DNA of 64,000 nucleotides, taken from positions 1 through 64,000 of the forward strand of contig JAJFFY010000045.1 in NCBI GenBank assembly GCA_021776415.1, in the 5' to 3' direction. Both the position numbers and the translations under genes were made by a program. The stretch comes from Hyphococcus sp. GTDB lineage: Bacteria > Pseudomonadota > Alphaproteobacteria > Caulobacterales > Parvularculaceae. This document shows, piece by piece, positions 17,701 through 28,600 of this stretch. The notes beneath the pieces are model-generated. The model had not been told where the DNA came from and searched no databases. It saw nothing but the letters and a program-made list of their open reading frames with translations. Every line of letters starts with the position of its first letter. The first letter of the stretch is position 1.

Positions 17701-18990
17701 TTAGCTTACCGTTTTTAACGCCGCTCCAAGAATATCAACGCCTTCTGCAACCTCGTCGGAAGTAAGCGTCATCGGCGGGGCCATGCGGATAACATTGCCG
17801 AAAAGCCCGCCCTTGCCCACAAGAAGACCGCGCGCGCGCGTCTCTTCCAGCATCGCTGACGCCGCTTCGGGGTTGGGCTCTTTTGAGCCCGGTTGGACAA
17901 ATTCTATGCCGAGCATCAGCCCCTTGCCGCGTACGTCGCCAATAATATCAACGCTTGCCGCCAGCGCATCAAGGCCGTCGCGCAGCTCAGCCCCGCGTTG
18001 CAACGTGTTCTTTTGCAATTCATAGTCTTTGAGATAGCGCAAACACGCAAGGGCGCCGCGCGTTGATAATGGATTGCCGCCAAATGTAGAGATCGAGCTG
18101 GCGCTCCAGCAATTCATGATGTCGCCGCGCGCCACAAGCCCGCCGATCGCAAGACCGTTGCCAAGGCCCTTGGCGAAGGTGAGGATGTCGGGCGTAAACC
18201 CGTGCGCCTCATAGCCCCAGAAATGCGTTCCCGTCCGTCCCCAACCGGTCTGCACTTCATCGCTGATAAATAAAATTCCGTGCTCTTTCAAGATTTCAGA
18301 AAACGCGCCGAACAGACCGTCCGGCGGCGCGCCAAACCCGCCGACACCCAAAATTGGTTCGGCGAGCAAGCAGGCGACATCGCCAGCAGTGGCAACGCTC
18401 AAAATTTCACGCAAATCATCCGTGCACGCTTTGATATAATCGTCTTTCGACATATGTCCGAACGGGCTGCGATAGGGATAGCTTCCGTGAATATAGTTGA
18501 CCATGAACGGCGATAGAGAAGACGGCGACCAGGTTGAATGCCCGGTGACCGGCACGGTCGAGAAAGTCCGTCCGTGATAGCTATAGCGCATCGCAAGGAT
18601 CTGGTTCGACTTGCGATAAGCGGTCGCCAGCATCAGCGCCGCATCATTCGCCTCGCTGCCGGAATTGGTGAAGAAGACGCGCGCATCTGGAATGCCGGAG
18701 AGCTCAGCGATTTGTTCCGCCAGCTCAATCTGACTTTCTATCATGTAAAGCGTCGAGGTGTGCAAGATCTTGCCCGCCTGATCCTGGATCGCCTCGACAA
18801 TCTCAGGAACATTATAGCCGATCATATTGGTGAGGATGCCGGCAAAGAAGTCGAGATATTCATTGCCGTTGGAATCGCGGACGCGCCGTCCTTTCCCGTC
18901 CACCAATGAAATCGGCTCTTTATAATAAAGCCCCATCCAGTTTGGCAGGACGGCGCGGTGACGGTCATGAAGGGAATGCGGATTGGTCAT
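17701..18990 (-). CDS. Class III (omega) aminotransferase
   Basis: A PLP-dependent aminotransferase of 429 residues. Visible landmarks are the phosphate-binding FTNSGSEAND (about 107-116), the tyrosine-containing SYHGRTF, the PLP-pyridine aspartate in FISDEVQTGWGRTG (D244) and the Schiff-base lysine in TFAKGLGNGLAIGG (K274). Sequence style (LPNWMGLYYKEPISLVDGKG) is closest to alanine-glyoxylate/aspartate aminotransferase-family proteins rather than ornithine enzymes, but specificity cannot be read. It forms a probable two-gene operon with the aldehyde dehydrogenase downstream. Confidence 0.92.
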   Translation of the reverse strand: MTNPHSLHDRHRAVLPNWMGLYYKEPISLVDGKGRRVRDSNGNEYLDFFAGILTNMIGYNVPEIVEAIQDQAGKILHTSTLYMIESQIELAEQIAELSGIPDARVFFTNSGSEANDAALMLATAYRKSNQILAMRYSYHGRTFSTVPVTGHSTWSPSSLSPFMVNYIHGSYPYRSPFGHMSKDDYIKACTDDLREILSVATAGDVACLLAEPILGVGGFGAPPDGLFGAFSEILKEHGILFISDEVQTGWGRTGTHFWGYEAHGFTPDILTFAKGLGNGLAIGGLVARGDIMNCWSASSISTFGGNPLSTRGALACLRYLKDYELQKNTLQRGAELRDGLDALAASVDIIGDVRGKGLMLGIEFVQPGSKEPNPEAASAMLEETRARGLLVGKGGLFGNVIRMAPPMTLTSDEVAEGVDILGAALKTVS

Positions 18991-19240
18991 GTTTATCTGA
19001 ACTTACCCTAGTTATTGTCGGTAGCCGGTCTTTCTACGCAACCGGTCTTCTAAAGGCCAGTGAGGCTCACCGTTGGCGTGTAATGTGAGCGTTGCTGACT
19101 ATAGAATCCGATCCTGTGTTCAAACAAGCCATTTCAGCGCGACCACGCGGAGGCTGCGCAAGCCCGGCTTAACCTGCATTAAGCGGCCCATGGCGCGTCC
19201 AAAAGCACAGCCAGTTTAGTGTCAGTTTTTGGTTGGGAAA

Positions 19241-19316
19241 TGGTGGGCCCGGCCAGATTTGAACTGGCGACCAGACCGTTATGAGCGGCCGGCTCTAACC
19301 ACTGAGCTACGGGCCC
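19241..19316 (-). tRNA. tRNA-Ile2 (anticodon CAT, lysidine type)
   Basis: A complete 76-nt cloverleaf lies on the minus strand. The acceptor stem GGGCCCG pairs with CGGGCCC, the anticodon stem-loop is GGCCG-CTCATAA-CGGTC (anticodon CAT), the T-arm is GCCAG-TTCAAAT-CTGGC and CCA is encoded. The D-arm AGCTCAGTGGTTAGAGC and the T-arm context resemble the CAT-reading isoleucine tRNA (modified by TilS) rather than elongator or initiator tRNA-Met. The Ile2 call is by resemblance to known ileX-type tRNAs. Confidence 0.9.
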
Positions 19317-19605
19317 GCAGACCTCATCGCACAGGTTTTTAATGGCGTAAAGCCTGGCTTACCTGGAAACTAGCCCTGTTTGATCCTCCAGTGACTTTCC
19401 CAACAAGGCAAAGGCCGAGCGGCCTGGTCATGCCAAATAACGCCGCCCACATCGCTGAAAAGCCGCCGCTTGAAACGAGGCGCCAGGCGACCCAGATACT
19501 GCGCTCCGAAACACGCTCGGTTGCCTCAGCGTTTCGATAACAGATACGATATGTTTTTGTAGCGATGGCCAGTTTCGAACTTAACCCCCGATGAAGGTCA
19601 AGCCC

Positions 19606-21798
19606 ATGACGCACCTCCATGATACTGCACACAAGCAGGCCCCTATGGCGGAAAGTGGCGGCGGCAAACCAGCAAACACAAACGCCATCTACACCTGCCC
19701 GATGCACCCGGAAATCCGTCAGGTCGGACCAGGGTCATGCCCGATCTGCGGCATGGCGCTGGAGCCGGTGGATGCTGGCGTCGAGGAAGACAAATCAGAG
19801 CTGATCGATATGAGCCGGCGTTTCTGGGTCGGGCTGGTCTTCGCGCTTCCGGTTTTCATTCTCGAAATGGGCATGCATTTCGCGCCGGGGGTTTTTGAAG
19901 GGCTGATTTCCAAAACTCTATCGAGCTGGGTGCAGTTCGCCCTCGCAACACCGGTGGTCTTATGGGCCGGCTGGCCATTTTTTACACGCGGCGCAGCCTC
20001 ATTCATCAGCCGTAACCTCAATATGTTTTCGCTGATCTCAATCGGCGTCGGCGCGGCGTATCTATACAGCGTGGTTGCGGTGTTGGCGCCGCAAGCTTTT
20101 CCCGCCGGATTTCAAGACGCGCACGGCGCCGTCGCGGTATACTTCGAAGCCGCCGCCGTCATTGTCGTGCTTATCCTGCTTGGCCAAGTGCTTGAACTTC
20201 GCGCCCGTGCGGGCACCAGCGACGCCTTGCGCGCGCTTTTGGACCTCGCGCCGAAAACCGCAATGCGGGTGCGGGACGACGGCGACGATGAAGAAGTGAT
20301 GGTCGAACACATCGCGATGGGCGATCTGCTACGCGTGCGCCCCGGCGAAAAGGTTCCCGTCGATGGTGAAATTACCGAGGGAAATTCCGCTCTCGATGAA
20401 TCGATGATCACCGGCGAGTCCATGCCGGTCGAGAAAAATATTGGCGATACCGTCATCGGCGGCGCAGTCAACGGATCGGGCGCGTTTATCATGCGTGCGA
20501 CCCGTATCGGTTCGGAGACCATGCTGGCGCAAATTGCACAAATGGTCGCCGACGCCCAACGCAGTCGGGCGCCAATACAACGCATCGCCGATGTAGTCGC
20601 TGGATATTTCACACCGGCGGTCATGCTGATCGCCATTGCAGCGTTCATCGCCTGGGCGATCTGGGGACCGGCGCCGGCTTACGCCTATGCCCTCGTCGCC
20701 GCTATCTCGGTGCTGATCATCGCCTGTCCTTGCGCGCTCGGTCTTGCAACGCCGATGTCGATCATGGTTGGCGTCGGACGCGGCGCGCAAGCCGGGATAT
20801 TGATCAAAGACGCCGCAGCGCTGGAGCGCTTTGAGAAAGTCGACACGCTGGTGGTGGACAAAACCGGCACGCTGACGGAAGGAAAACCGAAAGTCGTCGC
20901 GGTCATTTCGCTCAGCGATATCGGGGAAGATGCACTCTTGTCACTCGCCGCCGCGCTTGAACGCAATAGCGAGCATCCGCTCGCAGCAGCCATCGTAAGA
21001 GCCGCTAAAGAAAAGGGGCTCGCCCTTGCAACCGTCGAAGACTTCTCGTCCGTCACCGGTATAGGCGTGATGGGAATGATTGAGGGGCGCAAACTGGCGA
21101 TCGGTAATGCGCGCATGCTTGATGCGCTTAGCCTCAACACAGACCCCGCACGCGCGCAAGCCGAAGACCGGCGGCGCAACGGCGAAACCGTGATGTTCGT
21201 GGCAAGTGAGACCGCCGTACTAGGTCTCATATGCGTCGCCGACCCCATCAAAGAGACGGCGCCGGCGGCGTTAAAAGCGCTCCATCAAGCAGGCTTGTCG
21301 ATTGTGATGCTGACCGGCGACAATAAGCTGACCGCAGCGGCCGTTGGCGCAAAGCTCGGCATTGACCGTATAGAAGCCGATGTTCTGCCCCAGGACAAAA
21401 GCAACGTGGTCAAAGCGCTGCAACAAGAGGGCCGTATCGTCGCCATGGCTGGCGATGGCGTCAATGATGCGCCGGCTCTGGCGCAAGCCGATATTGGCGT
21501 CGCCATGGGAACGGGAACCGATGTCGCCATGGAAAGCGCTGGCGTCACGCTGGTGAAAGGCGATCTCATGGGCATCGTCCGCGCCCGGCGCCTAAGCCAG
21601 ATGACCATGAGCAATATCCGCCAGAATCTGTTTTTCGCGTTTATCTATAATGCGCTGGGCGTGCCCGTCGCCGCCGGTGTACTCTATCCGGCATTCGGGC
21701 TAACGCTATCGCCGATCATCGCCGCCGCCGCCATGAGCCTCAGCTCTGTATCGGTTATCGCCAATGCACTACGTCTACGTAGCCTATCGCTTCAATAA
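19606..21798 (+). CDS. Copper-exporting P1B-type ATPase (CopB/SilP-like)
   Basis: It uses ATP to move Cu+ or Ag+ out of the cytoplasm. Instead of a ferredoxin-like HMA domain it starts with a heavy-metal-binding motif, [20 protein letters not shown] (about 28-47), typical of the SilP/CopB branch. Further landmarks: TGES actuator loop, the transmembrane CPC motif in [13 protein letters not shown] (about 374-376), phosphorylation site DKTGTLT (D418), HP motif in [10 protein letters not shown] and [10 protein letters not shown]. The ATG at 19606 has AAGG about 10 bases upstream. It leads the copper block, with cus-type efflux genes 1 kb downstream on the same strand. Confidence 0.94.
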   Translation: MTHLHDTAHKQAPMAESGGGKPANTNAIYTCPMHPEIRQVGPGSCPICGMALEPVDAGVEEDKSELIDMSRRFWVGLVFALPVFILEMGMHFAPGVFEGLISKTLSSWVQFALATPVVLWAGWPFFTRGAASFISRNLNMFSLISIGVGAAYLYSVVAVLAPQAFPAGFQDAHGAVAVYFEAAAVIVVLILLGQVLELRARAGTSDALRALLDLAPKTAMRVRDDGDDEEVMVEHIAMGDLLRVRPGEKVPVDGEITEGNSALDESMITGESMPVEKNIGDTVIGGAVNGSGAFIMRATRIGSETMLAQIAQMVADAQRSRAPIQRIADVVAGYFTPAVMLIAIAAFIAWAIWGPAPAYAYALVAAISVLIIACPCALGLATPMSIMVGVGRGAQAGILIKDAAALERFEKVDTLVVDKTGTLTEGKPKVVAVISLSDIGEDALLSLAAALERNSEHPLAAAIVRAAKEKGLALATVEDFSSVTGIGVMGMIEGRKLAIGNARMLDALSLNTDPARAQAEDRRRNGETVMFVASETAVLGLICVADPIKETAPAALKALHQAGLSIVMLTGDNKLTAAAVGAKLGIDRIEADVLPQDKSNVVKALQQEGRIVAMAGDGVNDAPALAQADIGVAMGTGTDVAMESAGVTLVKGDLMGIVRARRLSQMTMSNIRQNLFFAFIYNALGVPVAAGVLYPAFGLTLSPIIAAAAMSLSSVSVIANALRLRSLSLQ

Positions 21799-21841
21799 GA
21801 GGATACAAGCCTCTCATTAGCAGTTTGGAAAGGGTTAAATA

Positions 21842-22336
21842 ATGAAACACCTCAACGCAGCCTCATTGGCCGCCGCTTCAATCACCTTGTTGTTTGTTAG
21901 CAGCAGCGCCCTCCAGGCAGATGAAGGGATGCATAATGCGGCGCCGTTTTCGTCATCAGAGCCCGCTGTCACTGAGATAACCACGGTCTTAACCGGCTAT
22001 GCCCACGAGGTCGCAAAATCGAATATCGAAGGCATGGCCGCCTATGTCATTCAGTCAGAAAAATTCAGCATCATCGAGGGCAGTCATGCAAACTGGGGTT
22101 GGGTGGATTATCGCGACAATCACCTCGAGCCTGAATTCACGTCTGACAAATTCAAGATCACCGCATACGGCTACAGCGATATCCGTGTTTCCGTCGCTGG
22201 CGAGGTCGCCTATGCCACATTCAATTCAAGAATTGAGTATGTTTATGATGGCGAGGCAAAATCCAAAGACGGCATGGGAACAGTGGTCCTCGTGAAGACA
22301 GGCAATGGCTGGCGCATTCGGCATATGCACTCCTGA
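21842..22336 (+). CDS. Exported NTF2/SnoaL-like protein in the copper block
   Basis: A signal peptide (about 26 residues, cleaved near ALQA-DE) precedes a domain of about 120 residues with an alpha+beta cone layout: helix ITTVLTGYAHEVAKSNIEGMAAYV, then strands FSIIEGS, FKITAYGYSDIRVSVAGEVAYATFNSRIEYV and the terminal TGNGWRIRHMHS. This is the pattern of the DUF4440/SnoaL-like NTF2 superfamily. No catalytic residues can be assigned. It follows the copper ATPase by 43 bases on the same strand with an AAAGGG ribosome-binding site, so it is likely co-expressed with metal resistance genes. Confidence 0.75.
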   Translation: MKHLNAASLAAASITLLFVSSSALQADEGMHNAAPFSSSEPAVTEITTVLTGYAHEVAKSNIEGMAAYVIQSEKFSIIEGSHANWGWVDYRDNHLEPEFTSDKFKITAYGYSDIRVSVAGEVAYATFNSRIEYVYDGEAKSKDGMGTVVLVKTGNGWRIRHMHS

Positions 22337-22446
22337 GCGCGCCAAAAAGGTTTATGAGTTGTTAAGCCGCCCTGATATACTCTAAAGTGTTCATACGTAC
22401 TGGCGCGCTATGCGTTGTAGAGAAAAGCCATTGTAGAGAAGAGACA

Positions 22447-22830
22447 ATGTTACGACTTAGCAGATTGATGGCGATGAAAGGGCCTGCGGTGATCTTAATC
22501 GCGGCGATCCTGGCGCTCGCATTTCAACCTGCCCTGGCGTCGACGATGACATCGCCGCAATGCTCTCACGCTACTGCGACGGACCATCATTCCATAGCCG
22601 CTCATTCAGATATGGCGGACCCGGCGGATTGTTGCATCGACAGCCAGCAATCCGGCGAACACCAATGTAGTAATTTCTGTGTCATTTCCTGCGCCAGTAG
22701 CGCGGTCGCGGACATGCCCCTTGGCGCCGTATTGATTGCGGCGCCGTCGCACTCGCAACATGAAACAGATATCAAGCGGCCTCTTTTGCCGTTTGACGCC
22801 GCCTTTATTCCCCCGCCTCCCCGAATCTAA
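22447..22830 (+). CDS. Small Cys/His-rich exported protein (CopL/DUF2946-like)
   Basis: This 127-residue protein has a signal or anchor helix (AVILIAAILALAFQPALA) and then a region crowded with histidine and cysteine: QCSHATATDHH, DCCIDSQQSGEHQCSNFC and VISCASS. The tail RPLLPFDAAFIPPPPRI resembles the proline-rich end of CopL-type or DUF2946 proteins that accompany copper resistance operons. It is probably a periplasmic copper-binding or sensing accessory. The ATG at 22447 follows GAGAAGAG; an upstream in-frame ATG at 22387 lacks a site. Family assignment is tentative. Confidence 0.6.
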   Translation: MLRLSRLMAMKGPAVILIAAILALAFQPALASTMTSPQCSHATATDHHSIAAHSDMADPADCCIDSQQSGEHQCSNFCVISCASSAVADMPLGAVLIAAPSHSQHETDIKRPLLPFDAAFIPPPPRI

Positions 22831-22892
22831 GCCAGAAAACCTCTCCTTTGATTGAGATAAGGAGACTCACGCGTTTCGCGATGAGCGAGCGC

Positions 22893-22907
22893 AATAGCTT
22901 AGCTATT
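22893..22907. promoter_or_regulatory. Palindrome upstream of the cusC-like gene
   Basis: AATAGCT-T-AGCTATT is a perfect 7-bp inverted repeat around one base, 16 bases before the ATG of the outer-membrane component. It could be an operator for the efflux operon or part of a leader hairpin. No factor can be assigned. Confidence 0.3.
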
Positions 22908-22923
22908 CAAACGAGGCTGCCTC

Positions 22924-24174
22924 ATGTTTCGGATCATTTTTGTCACGCTTGTATTCATTAGCGCTTGCCTGTCCGTCGTTGCGGCACAATCCACCCCGCC
23001 CCTAACCATGGAAGAGGCGGTCGCGATCGCACTTGATGCAGGCGATCCCAGCGTCCTTCAATTCGAAGAAAAATCACTGGCGCTTGAAGATCGGGCAGTC
23101 GCGGATACGCAACTTCCTGACCCAAAGCTCAAACTCAGCGCAACCAATTTTCCGGTCGACACCTTTCGCTTCGGGCAGGAGCCGATGACCCAGGCCCAGG
23201 TCGGCCTGCAACAATCGTTTCCGCGCGGCAAAACACTTCACTATCGTGGCGAAAGGCGCAAAGCCGAGGCAAAAGCACAACGCGCTCTGCAAGGGCTGCA
23301 AGAAAGTCAAATCACGCTTGATACCAAAACCACATGGCTCGAACTTTATTATTGGCGCGGCGCAAGAAGCAAAGTCAGTGAAAGCCGCCAGGCTGTCCTC
23401 GAACTGAGCGACATTGCGCGATCAATCTTTTCGACTGGCCGGCGTTCAGCTCAGGATGTTCTGCGCGCTGATCTTGAGTTGGCCGTGCTTGATGATCGGT
23501 TGGTTGAGATAGAACGGCAGATTGATATTAACCGTGCGAACCTCGCGCGATTAATCGGCCCGGATGCGGGCCTGCGTCGCCTGGCGAAAAATTTACCCGT
23601 ACATACAACGCTGCGTGATAGAGCAACGCTTCGCGACCAGTTGGTCCATCACCCTTCCATTGATGCTATTGATTCTGAAATTGATGCCCGAAAGAGCGAT
23701 ATCGATATCGCTCGGCAACAATATAGACCGGGTTTGACGCTAAATGGCGGTTACGGCGTTCGCGGCGGCAGCCGGCCCGATTTTGCGACCGTTGGCGTGA
23801 CGTTCGATATCCCGATCTTCACCGGCAAAAAGCAAGACCGAAATGTTTCCGCTGCCCGGCGCGAGCGTAGCTCTGCTGAGATGGGCCGCAAAGCGCGGTT
23901 GCTTGAACTCGACCGCCAGCTTGCCGGCGCCTATGCCGATCAAGCCCGGTTGGAGCAGCGCATTACACTTTACGAGAAGAGCGTTTTGTTGCGTGCAGGC
24001 GAAACAACGCAAGCAACGCTCACAGCATACCAGAACGATCTGTCAGATTTTGCAGAGCTTGTGAGAGCCCGGCTCGCAGAGTTGGACACCGAACTGACAT
24101 TGCTGCGCCTGCACGTCGATCGTGCACAAGTCATGGCGAAGCTCAATTACCTGGCAGGAGAGAACAATGAATAG
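22924..24174 (+). CDS. cusC: TolC-family outer-membrane factor of a Cu/Ag efflux system (CusC-like)
   Basis: After a signal peptide (cleaved near VVAAQ) the 416-residue protein shows the two long helical hairpins of outer-membrane efflux proteins: TLTMEEAVAIALD at the start, LQQSFPRGKTLHYRGERRKAEAKAQ, and LNGGYGVRGGSRPDFATVGVTFDIPIF before the second repeat. It forms the exit duct for the RND pump encoded just downstream. The last 8 bases overlap the adaptor start. GAGG lies about 10 bases before the ATG. The first half lacks an obvious lipobox, unlike E. coli CusC. Confidence 0.88.
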   Translation: MFRIIFVTLVFISACLSVVAAQSTPPLTMEEAVAIALDAGDPSVLQFEEKSLALEDRAVADTQLPDPKLKLSATNFPVDTFRFGQEPMTQAQVGLQQSFPRGKTLHYRGERRKAEAKAQRALQGLQESQITLDTKTTWLELYYWRGARSKVSESRQAVLELSDIARSIFSTGRRSAQDVLRADLELAVLDDRLVEIERQIDINRANLARLIGPDAGLRRLAKNLPVHTTLRDRATLRDQLVHHPSIDAIDSEIDARKSDIDIARQQYRPGLTLNGGYGVRGGSRPDFATVGVTFDIPIFTGKKQDRNVSAARRERSSAEMGRKARLLELDRQLAGAYADQARLEQRITLYEKSVLLRAGETTQATLTAYQNDLSDFAELVRARLAELDTELTLLRLHVDRAQVMAKLNYLAGENNE

Positions 24175-25681
24175 ACCAAGATTGATAGCGGCGCTGTTGT
24201 TCATCACTGTTGGAGCAATCGCAGGGTTCTTCATCGCTCGATCCACGGCCCCACAACAGACGCGGACTGGCGAGAAGGAAATTCTATATTGGGTCGCGCC
24301 GATGGATGCGAGTTATCGCCGCGATGAACAAGGAAAGTCCCCCATGGGGATGGAGCTTATCCCCGTCTACAAAGAGGGCGCCGACGCGCCAAGCGATGGC
24401 GAGCCTGCTCTCCAGTTGAATCCTGCCGTCATCAATAACATTGGCGTGCGCACAGCAAAGGTTCAGCGCGGTGCGCTGCACCGTGTTACCGATGCGGTCG
24501 GCTTTGTTGAGCCTAACGATGATTTAACAAGCGTTCTTCATGTCCGCAGCGAAGGGTGGATCGAGCATTTGTTCGCCAAAACAGAAGGCGAGTTTGTCAG
24601 CAAAGGCGATGTACTTTTTCAATTCTATTCGCCGGTGATTGCAAACGCCAAAACAGAATACATTCAAGCGCAACGTATCGGTCGCCCCAATCATATCGCA
24701 GCGGCGAACGAGCGCCTCATCGCGCTTGGCATGGATCAAGACCAGATTGACGCTTTACAAACATCCGGCAAGGCAAAAAGACTGGTTGATGTCCGGGCGC
24801 AACAGGACGGCGTCATACTGGATTTGAATGTACGCGAAGGCGCGTATGTCCAACCCGGCATGACAATTTTGAGCCTGGCCGACCTGAATTCAATCTGGGT
24901 CCAGGTCGAAGTCTTTGAGGACCAGGCAAACTGGGTGGAAAATGGACAACGGGTGATTATGCATCTGCCGTTCATTCCCGGACGCCTCTGGGAAGGCGTG
25001 GTTGATTACGTCTACCCAACCGTTGACGAAAAAAGCCGTACCGTCCGAGTACGATTGAAATTCGACAATACCGATCAAGCTTTAAAACCCGGCATGTATG
25101 CTGAGATCTCAATTTATGGCGAGGCGTTGAACGAGGCGCTTTCTATACCTCGCGAAGCCCTGATCCGCGCAGGAAAATCCGAACGCGTCATCCTGGCGCT
25201 GGGACAAGGACGTTTTCGTCCGGCGCAAGTTGTCAGCGGCATCGAAGTCGGTGATCGCATCGAGATACTCTCTGGCCTAAGAGAAGGCGAAGATATCGTT
25301 ATATCGAGCCAGTTTCTGATCGATTCCGAAGCCAGTCTGGTTGGCAGCTTGTTGCGTCTGGACACAACCGGCGCCTCGGGCGCCGCCCAAGAAAAAGCCA
25401 CAGCATCCATTCCCGCCAATGATCAAATGCGGGTGGCTAAAATTGAAGCAACAGGCACAGTCGATGTGGTCATGGCCGGACACGCCATGGTCAAGATCAC
25501 TCATGATCCCATCGAGCTGCTTCATTGGCCTGAAATGACAATGAATTTCATAACCGCGCCAGAGGTCGATCTATCCAAGCTCAACACAGGAGACGCGATC
25601 CAGTTCACCCTCATACCGCTTGATGACGGCAGCTTTATGATCACCGCCATTTCACCTCAAAACATCGAGGGCGGACAATGA
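24167..25681 (+). CDS. cusB: RND efflux periplasmic adaptor with fused CusF-like domain (CusB)
   Basis: The 504-residue adaptor links the RND pump to the outer-membrane duct. In order it has an N-terminal anchor (LIAALLFITVGAIAGFFIA), a heavy-metal-binding motif (YWVAPMDASYRRDEQGKSPM, about 42-61, with the usual C replaced), barrel-sandwich and beta-barrel domains (VRSEGWIEHLFAKTEGEFV, VREGAYVQPGM), and from about 428 a CusF-like copper chaperone module (GHAMVKITHDPI then LHWPEMTMNF). The W and MxM residues of CusF are visible. GGAGAG precedes the ATG at 24167. In E. coli CusF is a separate protein; here it is fused. The stop overlaps the cusA start (ATGA). Confidence 0.93.
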   Translation: MNRPRLIAALLFITVGAIAGFFIARSTAPQQTRTGEKEILYWVAPMDASYRRDEQGKSPMGMELIPVYKEGADAPSDGEPALQLNPAVINNIGVRTAKVQRGALHRVTDAVGFVEPNDDLTSVLHVRSEGWIEHLFAKTEGEFVSKGDVLFQFYSPVIANAKTEYIQAQRIGRPNHIAAANERLIALGMDQDQIDALQTSGKAKRLVDVRAQQDGVILDLNVREGAYVQPGMTILSLADLNSIWVQVEVFEDQANWVENGQRVIMHLPFIPGRLWEGVVDYVYPTVDEKSRTVRVRLKFDNTDQALKPGMYAEISIYGEALNEALSIPREALIRAGKSERVILALGQGRFRPAQVVSGIEVGDRIEILSGLREGEDIVISSQFLIDSEASLVGSLLRLDTTGASGAAQEKATASIPANDQMRVAKIEATGTVDVVMAGHAMVKITHDPIELLHWPEMTMNFITAPEVDLSKLNTGDAIQFTLIPLDDGSFMITAISPQNIEGGQ

Positions 25682-28600
25682 TCCCGAATATTATTCGCTG
25701 GTCTATCGACAATCGCTTTCTGATTGTCATGCTGGCTGTTCTTTTCGCCGGCTGGAGCCTTTATTCCCTGAAGAACACACCGCTCGATGCAATTCCTGAC
25801 CTGTCCGATGTTCAGGTCATCATCAAGACCACTTATCCAGGTCAAGCGCCGCAGGTGATTGAAGACCAGGTAACTTATCCCCTGACGACAGCCATGCTCG
25901 CCGTCCCCGGCGCGGTCACGGTGCGGGGCTATTCTTTCTTCAACGATTCCTTCGTCTACATCATATTCAAGGATGGGACCGATCTATACTGGGCGCGCTC
26001 GCGGGTGCTTGAATATCTAAGCCAAGTCGCTCCGACCCTGCCCGCCAATGCTCGCTCCGCACTCGGATCGGATGCAACCGGCGTTGGCTGGGTTTACCAA
26101 TACGCATTGATTGACCGCACCGGCAATCATGACCTTGCGCAATTACGCAGCATTCAGGACTGGTTTTTAAAATACGAATTGCAAACCATCGAAGGCGTAT
26201 CGGAAGTCGCCGCTATCGGCGGCATGGTCAAACAGTATCAAGTCGTCGTCAATCCAAACCGCCTGCGCGCCTATAACATCTCCCTCGCGGCTGTGCGCAA
26301 TGCCATTCAGCGCGGCAACCAGGAAACTGGCGGACGCGTGATTGAAATGGCGGAGGCGGAATATATGGTGCGCGCCTCCGGCTATATCGAAAATGAAGAA
26401 GACTTGGCGCTAATTCCCCTAGGAACAACAGCTGAAGGCACGCCCATTCTGTTAAAAGATGTCGCCGATATAAGGCTGGGGCCTGAGCTGCGCCGGGGGA
26501 TTGGAGAATTTAACGGCGAAGGTGAAGCGGTCGGCGGCGTTATCATCATGCGCTACGGTGAAAATGCACTCTCGGTGATTGAAGCCGTTAAGGAGAAACT
26601 CGAAAACCTGAAAGACAGCCTGCCCGATGGCGTTGAGATCGTGCCGACCTATGACAGATCAGCGCTGATTGAGCGTGCGGTTGAAACTCTGGCCGAAAAA
26701 CTGATTGAAGAATTCATCATTGTCGCCCTCGTCTGTGCGATATTCTTATTCCATTTTCGTTCTGCGCTAGTGGTCATTTTCAGCCTGCCGCTCGGGATTG
26801 GCGCAGCTTTTGTCATTATGAATGCACAAGGCATGAACGCCAACATTATGTCCCTTGGCGGCATCGCCATCGCCATTGGCGCCATGGTCGACGGCGCCAT
26901 CGTGATGATCGAAAATGTGCACAAACATATGGAACGCACCGAGATAACGCCGGAAAACCGATGGCGCGTCATCGGCGATGCGGCGTGCGAGGTTGGGCCG
27001 CCGCTGTTTTTCTCGCTGCTGATTATCACCCTCAGTTTCACGCCAATCTTCGCACTTGAAGCCCAGGAAGGCCGATTGTTTCACCCCCTCGCCTTCACCA
27101 AAACATACGCCATGGCCGCCGCCGCCGGTCTCTCCATCACGCTGGTTCCGGTATTGATGGGGTATTTCATCCGTGGCCGCATCGCGCCAGAACATAAGAA
27201 CCCTATCAACAAACTGCTGATCACCGGCTACCGGCCGTTCATCAATAGCGTTCTGCGTCGTCCTGGCATGATGTTAGGCATCGCTGCTCTGTTTGTCGCT
27301 ACGGCGGCTTGGCCGCTTAGCCAGATTGGCGGCGAGTTCATGCCCGACCTCGATGAAGGTGATCTGTTATATATGCCGAGCGCCTTCCCCGCGGCGTCTG
27401 CCGGCAAGATGACGGAAATTCTTCAGCAGACAAACCGGTTGATCAAAACCCTTCCGGAAGTCGAGAGCGTTTACGGCAAAGCCGGGCGCGCTGAAACCGC
27501 CACCGATCCGGCGCCCCTGACCATGATTGAGACAACCATTCGCCTGAAGCCAAAAGAACAATGGCGCGCCGGCATGACCATGGAAAAACTAAAATTGGAG
27601 CTCAACGCCTTGATCGACGTTCCCAGCCTGACAAACGTCTGGATCATGCCAATCAAAAACCGTATCGACATGTTAGCCACCGGCATCAAAACGCCTGTTG
27701 GTGTAAAAGTCGCCGGCCCCGATCTGTCGGTGATCGCCGGTATCGGCATTCAAATCGAAGACATTATCAAAACCGTGCCAGGCACCTCTTCAGTTTATGC
27801 TGAACGCGTCACCGGCGGGAGATTTATTGATATCGACATTGACCGCCGCGAAGCCGCGCGCTTCGGGCTGAACATCGCCGACGTTCAAGCCGTCGTACAA
27901 ACCGCCATTGGCGGCATGACGGTGACACAAAGCGTCGAGGGGCTTGAGCGCTATCCCGTGAACTTGCGCTACCCTCGTGAATATCGCGATAGCCTGAAAC
28001 AATTGCGCAATCTGGCGATCGTGACGCCCGCTGGCGCGCAAATCCCCCTTGGCCGCGTTGCTAACATCTCTACTTCTGAAGGGCCCGGCGTTATCCGCAG
28101 TGAAAACGCACGCCTTAATGGCTGGATCTATATCGACATCGCTGGCCGCGATATCGGGTCCTATGTGGCCGATGCGCGCCGTGCGGTCGAAGAAAATTTG
28201 GATTTACCATCCGGTTACTCAATCGCCTGGTCAGGCCAATATGAATATATGGAGCGTGCAAAAGAAAAACTCGGCGTGGTCGTGCCGGTGACGCTGATTA
28301 TTATTCTACTTCTTTTGTATCTGAATTTTCGCAACATCACACCCGTTCTCATCATCATGGGAACCCTCCCCCTCTCGCTTGTTGGCGGATTGTGGCTGCT
28401 TTATTTCCTTGGCTACAACATGTCCGTCGCCGTTGGCGTCGGCTTCATCGCGCTCGCGGGCGTCGCGGTGGAGATCAGTGTTCTGATGATAGTTTATCTC
28501 AACCAAGCGCTCAACAAAGTCGTGTCCGAGGCACGGGCGCAAAATCGGACACTAACTGAGGATGATATGAGAAAGGCCGTCATCAACGGCGCTCTGATGC